Of a DNA stretch of 8,588 nt, positions 1 to 4,215 are shown one piece after another (the first letter of the stretch is position 1; each line of letters opens with the position of its first letter). The notes beneath the pieces are model-generated. The model ran no database searches, was not told the DNA's origin, and worked only from the letters and a program-made list of their open reading frames with translations. This stretch comes from an uncultured Coriobacteriaceae bacterium. Lineage in GTDB: Bacteria > Actinomycetota > Coriobacteriia > Coriobacteriales > UMGS124. Where the stretch lies: the NCBI GenBank assembly GCA_902783515.1, contig CACZRK010000047.1, positions 1-8,588 of the forward strand, read 5' to 3'. Both the position numbers and the translations under genes were made by a program.

Positions 1-2
1 AG

Positions 3-77
3 GGTGCTCCGCCATCTGATGATGACCAAGGCGAGCTTTCGCAGCTCAAGGTAGATGCGCTATCACCCGTTACGTAG
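3..77 (+). CDS. C-terminal tail of an unidentified protein (partial, 5' end outside window)
   Basis: An open frame runs from the left edge to TAG at 75-77 and encodes 24 residues ending in ELSQLKVDALSPVT. It is too short to recognise. It does not match the usual HsdS C-terminal pattern seen in the next gene. It lies 8 bp before the left inverted repeat, so it may be the end of another gene of the restriction locus, or a chance frame. There is no composition test on so few codons, hence the low confidence. Confidence 0.25.
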   Translation, partial: GAPPSDDDQGELSQLKVDALSPVT

Positions 78-85
78 ACTGTTAG

Positions 86-104
86 AATGGCTATTTGGCG
101 GCGT
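86..104 (+). repeat. Left arm of a perfect 19-bp inverted repeat flanking the hsdS cassette
   Basis: The sequence aatggctatttggcggcgt is present here and again, exactly reverse-complemented, at 731-749. Both arms stop matching on either side. In the hsdS frame this arm encodes NGYLAA, the start of the helical linker that joins the two halves of HsdS proteins. Phase-variable hsdS genes recombine at this linker. A chance 19-bp inverted match in a window of this size is very unlikely. The recombination role is inferred; no recombinase is in the window. Confidence 0.8.
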
Positions 105-766
105 TGATAGCTGCTAGGTTCGCAGAAGACTTTGGTGACGATTGCCACACAGCGAGGCTTGGCGATGTACTACGCATTTCAACGAAAACGGCCAAGCCGC
201 AAGACCATGCGGGCGAGATTTGGGAGCATTACAGCATCCCCGCATTTGATGAGTCGCATCGTCCCGTCATGGAACCGGCGAACGAAATCAAGAGCAACAA
301 GTACATCGTCACCAGGAACAGCATCCTGATCTCGAAGCTTAACCCATCAATCAAGAGGTTCTGGCTTCCCGCATGCCTCACCGACCATCCGGTGTGCTCA
401 ACTGAGTTCATCGTTTTCGAGCCCACCAGACCCGAGAACAAGAGCTTCTATGCTGCGGCCATATCGTCTAACAATTTCCAGAACTACCTTATGGCCCACG
501 TGACAGGCTCAACGGGCAGCCGTCAACGGGCGCAGCCAAAGAGTACGTTGGACTTTCCCATGCCAAATCCCAGTGAGAGTGCAATCCACAAGTTCTGCTC
601 GTTCGCAGATCCAATATATGCGCAGATGGAGTGCTGCGCGCGTGAGTCTGCGAACCTGGAACGTCTACGAGACACTCTTCTCCCCAAGCTCATGTCTGGC
701 GAGATTGACGTCTCAAAGGTCGAGGTGCCTACGCCGCCAAATAGCCATTTAGCCTTGGTTGCCTAG
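95..766 (+). CDS. hsdS: Type I restriction-modification specificity subunit, C-terminal half only (silent target-recognition cassette)
   Basis: HsdS chooses the DNA target of the HsdM/HsdR complex through two target-recognition domains (TRDs), each followed by a helical spacer. This 223-residue frame is one half of such a protein, against about 400 for a full subunit. It starts with a linker-like stretch (residues 1-13, AALIAARFAEDF), then ARLGDVLRIS opening a TRD (about 20-165), then the typical closing helix LERLRDTLLPKLMSGEI at 188-204. The only in-frame start is TTG at 95, inside the left inverted repeat; TAG at 83-85 closes the frame upstream and there is no ribosome site. I therefore read it as a cassette without its own promoter or start, expressed only after recombination behind an hsdS 5' half. 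A truncated remnant of a dead hsdS is the alternative. The family call is firm; the silent status is inferred. Confidence 0.85.
   Translation: MAALIAARFAEDFGDDCHTARLGDVLRISTKTAKPQDHAGEIWEHYSIPAFDESHRPVMEPANEIKSNKYIVTRNSILISKLNPSIKRFWLPACLTDHPVCSTEFIVFEPTRPENKSFYAAAISSNNFQNYLMAHVTGSTGSRQRAQPKSTLDFPMPNPSESAIHKFCSFADPIYAQMECCARESANLERLRDTLLPKLMSGEIDVSKVEVPTPPNSHLALVA
731..749 (-). repeat. Right arm of the 19-bp inverted repeat, inside the 3' end of the hsdS frame
   Basis: acgccgccaaatagccatt is the exact reverse complement of 86-104. It falls after the conserved HsdS C-terminal helix and inside the poorly conserved tail PPNSHLALVA. Inversion between the arms would flip the 626-bp interior (105-730). 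The fused frame would then be open to the right on the minus strand back to about 872, without any recognisable HsdS 5' half. The arm also touches the stop codon of the minus-strand pseudogene at 749-982 (TAA directly followed by ATG). Confidence 0.8.
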
Positions 767-982
767 CTCTGCAAGCAGGTCCTTGATGGGGGAGTCTGAA
801 ACAGATGCCATCAACAAACTGGCACAGCATGCCAATTTCAGCTAGAAAGTCCGTGCTCGCTCCAATGTCGCGTTATAGAAGGGATGGATATTTCTGATCT
901 CGTCATAAACGTCCACGATCACTTCAACACTTCTTTAGAGGTCTCTTTTACGAAAATGATTAACCGAGAGTAAGTAGTTCAT
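749..982 (-). pseudogene. Unknown small protein of 77 codons interrupted by two in-frame stops
   Basis: The minus strand has a ribosome site (AGGAAGG, plus 986-992) just before ATG at 982. The frame reads MNYLLSVNHFRKRDL, then TAA (plus 935-937), then 30 residues beginning RSVEVIVDVYDEIRN, then TAG (plus 842-844), then 30 residues ending IKDLLAELGNQG and TAA at 749-751. The residues between the stops look protein-like, while the other two minus frames are closed often. Both internal stops are one C-to-T step from Gln codons. I do not recognise the family; the acidic, leucine-rich C-terminus looks helical. It converges tail to tail with the hsdS cassette and overlaps its last 18 bp. A dead accessory gene is likeliest. 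Chance cannot be ruled out at this length. Confidence 0.45.
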
Positions 983-1063
983 CGCCCTTCCTATGGCACC
1001 GGGTACCGAGTCAGAGCTCGTCCAAGCGCAGTAAGACGCCGCCCTCACAACGTGACGGTTTAG

Positions 1064-1091
1064 GCGACAACGACGTTACCGTCGGGGTCGC
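1064..1091. other. Two-tier hairpin with tetraloop in an intergenic stretch
   Basis: GCGAC (1064-1068) pairs with GTCGC (1087-1091) and CGACG (1071-1075) with CGTCG (1080-1084). A 2x2 internal loop separates the stems and a four-base loop closes them. On the plus strand it is followed by TGTTT, a poor U-tract, so it could be a weak terminator for plus-strand transcription. On the minus strand the loop would be GTAA, of GNRA type. The surrounding 983-1185 holds no gene I can support. Confidence 0.3.
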
Positions 1092-1185
1092 TGTTTGCGT
1101 TGCCTATCTGCTGATAAGCCCACCACTACGCTTCGCGGCTCCCCGATCAGCGAATGGCGCAGCTTGTGGTGCAAATACGATCGTG

Positions 1186-1458
1186 CTAAACAGATGCGCG
1201 CCCCCGCGCCGCCTGGCGCTCGGCCTCCCGGTCAAGCCGTTCGATGAGCTACACCTTGATAACGGCCTGGCGGTTCATGCCCATGCGTGCCGCTGCGCGG
1301 TCAAGGCCCCTTACCATCTCCTCGGGCACGTCCATGCCGATGCGCTTCGCCGTGTGCTCCTGGTTGGGACGGCGTGCCGTGGACATGTCGAGGTAGGGTG
1401 TGATGTCGCCGCCCTCGTCAAAGAGCTTGTCGAACTCCTCGGCGCTAATCGTTGCCAT
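1186..1458 (-). pseudogene. brnA: BrnA-type antitoxin, interrupted by an amber stop at a conserved Trp
   Basis: BrnA is the ribbon-helix-helix antitoxin that binds the BrnT toxin and represses its own operon. The frame starts at ATG 1458 and reads FDKLFDEGGDITPYLDMSTA near the N-terminus, the usual BrnA opening. A ribbon-helix-helix segment follows (about 50-69, VPEEMVRGLDRAAARMGMNR then QAVIKV). TAG at 1249-1251 comes directly after IKV, where BrnA proteins usually have Trp (IKVW). Past the stop, still in frame, are LIERLDREAERQAARGRASV and TAG at 1186-1188, which restores a normal length of 90 residues. TGG to TAG is one base. The truncated 69-residue product might still bind DNA but lacks the last helix. 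The ATG overlaps the end of brnT by 14 bp, the usual toxin-antitoxin coupling. Confidence 0.8.
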
Positions 1459-1728
1459 ATGCAGCGATCTCCTTCTCGCTCGACTTCCTGGCAGATATGA
1501 TATGCGCCCTGTCATCACGGTAGGTGATCGCGGCTGTAGGTGCGTGTTCTTGCTCACGCGGCCTATCACCACCCATTGGTCATCAGGTAGCACTGTGTCA
1601 TGAATCTCCCGGGACATGGGGTCGTCCCAGATGGTCCCTATCTCCTCGGGCGAGATCCCGTGCGTATTGCGGTTCATGGGTCGAGTGTCGTTCGCGACAA
1701 GGCTTCTCTCGCGTAGCATCAATCTCAC
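1445..1728 (-). pseudogene. brnT: BrnT-type ribonuclease toxin, frameshifted
   Basis: BrnT toxins are small RelE-like ribonucleases that stop translation and are held by BrnA. The N-terminal part reads NRNTHGISPEEIGTIWDDP and later WVVIGRVSKNTH, matching the family pattern KHGI...EEA...DP...IGRS. After His at plus 1540-1542 the frame is lost. In the adjacent frame (codons from plus 1538-1540) the protein resumes as AITYRDDRAHIISARKSSEK and ends EIAAYGND then TAG at 1445-1447. IISARK is the family's C-terminal signature. A net one-base deletion (or two-base insertion) near 1540 explains this. The N-terminus before NRNTHGI is about two residues shorter than usual and its start is uncertain (ATG 1728 or 1719); no good ribosome site is visible. 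It is probably inactive, so loss of a working antitoxin next to it would be tolerated. A sequencing error at one base is the alternative. Confidence 0.8.
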
Positions 1729-1753
1729 CGAGGAGGCAAAAGCTTCGGGGTGT

Positions 1754-1791
1754 CAGAAATGGCGTGGTTCGTACCTCGCCATTTCTGTTTT
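1754..1791 (+). terminator. Hairpin with perfect 11-bp stem and TTTT tail
   Basis: CAGAAATGGCG (1754-1764) and CGCCATTTCTG (1777-1787) pair perfectly around a 12-base loop, followed by TTTT at 1788-1791. That fits a Rho-independent terminator for plus-strand transcription. No plus-strand gene precedes it, however. It sits 26 bp upstream of the brnT frame, so an operator of the brnTA promoter, or a dispersed palindromic repeat, are alternatives. The long loop and modest-GC stem are unusual for a terminator in such a GC-rich genome. Confidence 0.5.
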
Positions 1792-1798
1792 CGGAGAG

Positions 1799-2083
1799 CT
1801 ATTGGCGAGTCGCCTGGATCTGCGCATCGACGAGTCTGGGAATCAGGATCCCTCGGAAGGTCTTTGTCTCATCACGGTGGTGCTGCACGATCATGCTGCC
1901 GATATCGCCGCACCCATTGCCACATGCGAACGTATCGCGCTCTTACGGCAATGATTCATCGAGAGCGCTCCTCACCCTTCCCGTGACGCCAGGCGTTGCG
2001 ATGTGGCGATCTTCGAACATGACCACGCGGATGCAGCCACCCGAGAAGGCATATGTTCCGCACGGCGTGTTGTCCCTCCGCAT
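1799..2083 (-). pseudogene. Hypothetical small protein with one in-frame stop
   Basis: From ATG at 2083 the minus strand reads MRRDNTPCGTYAFSGGCIRV, then VMFEDRHIATPGVTG and on to SALDESLP, then TAA (1943-1945). It continues in the same frame as ERDTFACGNGCGDIGSM, then IVQHHRDETKTFRGILIPRL, then VDAQIQATRQ and TAG at 1799-1801. Both segments look protein-like and are rich in Cys/Gly turns followed by a basic-hydrophobic stretch. TAA could come from CAA by one change. The upstream sequence has only a weak ribosome site (AGCAGG). I do not recognise a family. The CxxxC in the second part and Cys in the first could bind metal, which is a guess. The second part could also be a separate short frame. 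It lies downstream of the ogt gene on the same strand. Confidence 0.35.
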
Positions 2084-2139
2084 CAGCCTGCTGTGTCGAC
2101 AGGGGGTTGCCACCAGACTCGTCCGAAATGTGCGCCGGA

Positions 2140-2733
2140 TCAGGACGCATCCGGGACCAACGCGGTGACGCGCGTCGGAACGCGGAAGCCGCTGCAGTCG
2201 ACGCCCTCGCGTTCGAGCAGCCACAGCTTGCGGGTGATGCCCCCGCTATAGCCGGTCAGGTTGCCGCCCGCGCCGACCACGCGGTGGCACGGCACGATGA
2301 TGCTGATCGGGTTGTGCCCGACCGCGCCGCCCACGGCACGCGCGCTGCCGCGCTCCCTGCCCATGCGGCTGGCGGCCTGCGCCGCGATCTCCCCGTACGT
2401 GCGCACCTGACCGAGCGGTATCTCGCACAGCAGTCGCCACACCACCTGGCGGAACTCGCCGCCGATGGGGGTCAGCGAGAGCCGCGAGATGTCCGGGCTG
2501 CCGCCGGCGAAGTACTCGTCCAGCCATGCGCGCGCGGCCGCAAGGTGGGCGTTGTCGCCCGGCTCCATGGGCGCGTCAAGGGTGCCCGCGAAGTGGCGCT
2601 GCCCGTCAAGCCACAGGCCCTTCAGCCCGCCATCGTCCGCCGCGAGCGTCATCGCCCCGAGGGGGGATTCGTACGGGCAGCAGAGGTAGGGGCTGCCCGA
2701 CGGGCTCCCTGCCGACGAGTTCCTCGACGTCAT
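2140..2733 (-). CDS. ogt: Methylated-DNA--[protein]-cysteine S-methyltransferase (Ogt/MGMT)
   Basis: This cytoplasmic suicide enzyme removes the alkyl group from O6-alkylguanine or O4-alkylthymine in DNA and moves it to its own cysteine, in direct reversal repair. The 197-residue protein has an N-terminal ribonuclease-H-like part (about 15-85), the helix-turn-helix DNA-binding part (GEFRQVVW to TYGEIA, 92-117) and the invariant active site PCHRVV at 148-153 with Cys149 as acceptor. GNLTGYSGGITRKLWLLEREG follows, the usual closing helix. About 20 residues of non-conserved tail extend past the normal end. AAGGAG (plus 2741-2746), 7 bp from ATG 2733, supports the start. It lies 83 bp downstream of the methyltransferase gene on the same strand and may share its transcript. 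No Ada-type N-terminal domain is present, so it is not self-regulating in the Ada manner. Confidence 0.95.
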   Translation of the reverse strand: MTSRNSSAGSPSGSPYLCCPYESPLGAMTLAADDGGLKGLWLDGQRHFAGTLDAPMEPGDNAHLAAARAWLDEYFAGGSPDISRLSLTPIGGEFRQVVWRLLCEIPLGQVRTYGEIAAQAASRMGRERGSARAVGGAVGHNPISIIVPCHRVVGAGGNLTGYSGGITRKLWLLEREGVDCSGFRVPTRVTALVPDAS

Positions 2734-2764
2734 ATTGGCGCTCCTTTCCGTCGTTCGTTCATCA

Positions 2765-2807
2765 GCGCGCGTCCGCCACGCGCGCGTCCGCTATGCGCGC
2801 TCGTCAC
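2765..2807. repeat. Three tandem copies of a GC-rich 15-bp unit
   Basis: Units are GCGCGCGTCCGCCAC (2765-2779), GCGCGCGTCCGCTAT (2780-2794) and the decayed GCGCGCTCGTCAC (2795-2807). Units 1 and 2 differ only in their last three bases, two of which change. The array fills half of the gap between the methyltransferase stop and the ogt ribosome site. It could be a slippage-prone tract, a protein-binding array or a spacer in the transcript. Confidence 0.6.
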
Positions 2808-2816
2808 GCGATTCTC

Positions 2817-3626
2817 TCAGAGCCTTACGCGCAGGAGGAACGCGCGGCCGGTGCGGTCCGTCACGGCCATGGCAACCCTTGTGTAGAGGCTCACCCTGCC
2901 CTTGAGAATACGCCGGGCGGACGTGTAGAACGGGCGGATCTCGAGCAGCGCGCAGTTGGCCTCGCGGGCGAAGGCCGCTGGATGGTCGATGGCAAAGTGC
3001 ATGAGGGCAGAGGTGTTGCCGGTCTTGCGGACATATGTGTTGGCGAACCTGAGCCCCTTGGTGTTGGTGGCGTCAAAGACGAGCTCCGCGTTCGTGAAGG
3101 CCTTCTTGACGTCGTCGATGAACCCGAGCACGTCGGCGGCGTGAAAGTACTGAAACACGCCCGAGACGATGATGAGCGTCGGGAGCGAGGCGTCGATGCG
3201 TGCGGCCCACGCGAGGTCAAAGGCGTCACCCGCGACGAGCGCCTCACCCTCGGGCTCGCCGAGAACGCGTCGGCGCGTGGCCACGACCTCGGGCAGGTCA
3301 ATCGCGTAGAAACGGGCGCCGGGCGCGTCGGGCCCCACGCGCCAGAACATGGTCTCAAGGCCGCATCCCACGTTCACGACGTTGCAGAGGGGATGGTCGG
3401 CGACGAAGGCGCGAGCCATCTGGTCAAGGTTGTGGTAGCGCGCGGCCGACGCGACCATCGCGTACTCGCTTGACCCCCTCTGGATGCTGTCGCCGGGGAT
3501 GCTGCCCTCAAGCTCGAGCGACTTGGGGTCGTAGAAGTACTCCGGGAACCTCTTGGAGACGTAGATGCGCGCGACCAGCGGGATGTAGAGCGTGTCCGCT
3601 ACGCCTTCGAGCGCACTGGTTCCCAT
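2817..3626 (-). CDS. Class I SAM-dependent methyltransferase, leucine carboxyl methyltransferase / polyketide O-methyltransferase-like family
   Basis: The 269-residue protein carries the Rossmann SAM-binding fold of the LCM family. Glycine motif I is VVNVGCGLET at 83-92, preceded by a conserved helix (YHNLDQMARAFVADHP, 64-79). The acidic residue that binds the SAM ribose is Asp110 in FYAIDLPEV. VAGDAFDLAW (131-140) marks the adenine pocket and LIIVSGVFQYF (151-161) is motif IV-like. The family methylates carboxyl or hydroxyl groups of small molecules or proteins; the substrate here cannot be read from sequence. GGAGG (plus 3633-3637), 6 bp from ATG 3626, fixes the start. It is the first gene of a likely two-gene unit with ogt. 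There is no transmembrane segment or signal peptide, so it is cytoplasmic. Confidence 0.85.
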   Translation of the reverse strand: MGTSALEGVADTLYIPLVARIYVSKRFPEYFYDPKSLELEGSIPGDSIQRGSSEYAMVASAARYHNLDQMARAFVADHPLCNVVNVGCGLETMFWRVGPDAPGARFYAIDLPEVVATRRRVLGEPEGEALVAGDAFDLAWAARIDASLPTLIIVSGVFQYFHAADVLGFIDDVKKAFTNAELVFDATNTKGLRFANTYVRKTGNTSALMHFAIDHPAAFAREANCALLEIRPFYTSARRILKGRVSLYTRVAMAVTDRTGRAFLLRVRL

Positions 3627-3643
3627 GGCGGGCCTCCAATAAG

Positions 3644-3694
3644 AGTTGGTGGTAACTAACTATGAATTATCTCACGTGGGGATCGGAATGCCTA
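3644..3694 (-). promoter_or_regulatory. Predicted promoter of the methyltransferase-ogt unit
   Basis: On the minus strand an extended -10, TGAGATAAT (plus 3666-3674), sits 17 bp from TAGGCA (plus 3689-3694), a 4/6 match to TTGACA. Transcription would start near 3659. An imperfect inverted repeat, AGTTGGTGG/TAACTAACT (3644-3661, six of nine pairs), covers the predicted start and could be an operator. The stretch is clearly more AT-rich than its surroundings. Confidence 0.4.
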
Positions 3695-4215
3695 GACGGC
3701 CGAGCCTTCGCCCGTTGGTGAGCACGGAAGCCCGGGGCAGCATATGCAGTCCCAGCGGCGGCGCAGACGGCGCGGCAGGTGACGCCGGCGTCCGACACAC
3801 CGCGAGGCGTATTGGTGACCATCTGGCGCGACGTGGGCGCACCGGCGCCGGCGGCGCGTATCATGGGGGCACGCGTTGGGGGACAGACTGCGGTCGTTTG
3901 TTGATGACGGCCTCGCCGATGACGGTCGGGCGGGGTGACGTCGCATGGCGCCGCTTGCAATGGGGGTCACGATGCACGGAAATACTCGTCGATTCGGCCG
4001 GGGCATGGGGGCGACCGCCCTGAGCCCCGCCTTGCTGTGCGCGCGTGACGGGTGCGCAGGCGCGGTGTCCAGGGGGATGGCTGGCGGCATGAGCCGCGAG
4101 GATGCCGTGACGTCCCACGACGCCGACGAGCGCTTTGCCGCCTGGCATGACGACGCCACGACGCGGCTCGGGGCGATGGCACATGCGGCGTAGCACACTG
4201 CCCGACGCGGGTGTG
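3695..4215. other. Divergent intergenic region without a convincing gene
   Basis: About 520 bp separate the promoter of the minus-strand unit from the likely start of the GGDEF-EAL gene. The open frames here have no ribosome site and an Arg/Ala/Pro-heavy composition typical of non-coding GC-rich DNA. Visible structure is a perfect 12-bp palindrome GACGCCGGCGTC (3781-3792), the palindrome CCGGCGCCGG (3842-3851) and a -10-like TATCAT at 3859-3864 on the plus strand without a clear -35. If transcription starts there, the GGDEF-EAL mRNA would have a leader of about 345 nt. I could not match it to a known cyclic di-GMP or other riboswitch. Confidence 0.4.
4089..4193 (+). CDS. Possible 34-residue peptide upstream of the GGDEF-EAL gene
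   Basis: From ATG 4089 the frame reads MSREDAVTSHDADERF, then AAWHDDATTRLGAMAHAA and TAG at 4191-4193. Codon use is strongly G/C-ending and the composition (Asp, Ala, Glu, His) is like real proteins here, unlike the sequence before it. AGGGGG (4071-4076) is 12 bp from this ATG, or directly adjacent to an alternative in-frame ATG at 4077. It ends 22 bp before the preferred start of the next gene and overlaps the longer candidate starts. It may be a leader peptide, a decayed 5' part of the next gene, or chance. Confidence 0.22.
   Translation: MSREDAVTSHDADERFAAWHDDATTRLGAMAHAA

Noticed and set aside
87..107. ATG frame MAIWRR inside the left inverted repeat as an hsdS start
   Set aside because: It ends at TGA after six codons; the HsdS frame is a different one.
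884..973. A 29-residue plus-strand frame starting MDISDLVINVHDHF
   Set aside because: It is opposite the better-supported minus-strand frame with a ribosome site, and its own GAAGGG is too close to the ATG.
1060..1128. Minus-strand tail reading YQQIGNANSDPDGNVVVA before TAA
   Set aside because: It looks protein-like but spans only about 20 codons, with a stop close upstream and no start; too little to call a gene remnant.
1183..2168. Plus-strand frames across the brnTA and hypothetical pseudogene region
   Set aside because: The minus-strand frames carry BrnT and BrnA signatures; the plus frames are their complements and have no recognisable content.
2053..3473. Long plus-strand open frames opposite ogt and the methyltransferase
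   Set aside because: They lie antisense to genes with clear motifs and ribosome sites and are rich in Arg, Ala and Pro, as expected of shadow frames in GC-rich DNA.
3865..4215. Cyclic di-GMP riboswitch in the leader of the GGDEF-EAL gene
   Set aside because: I could not find the conserved core elements of either known class by eye.
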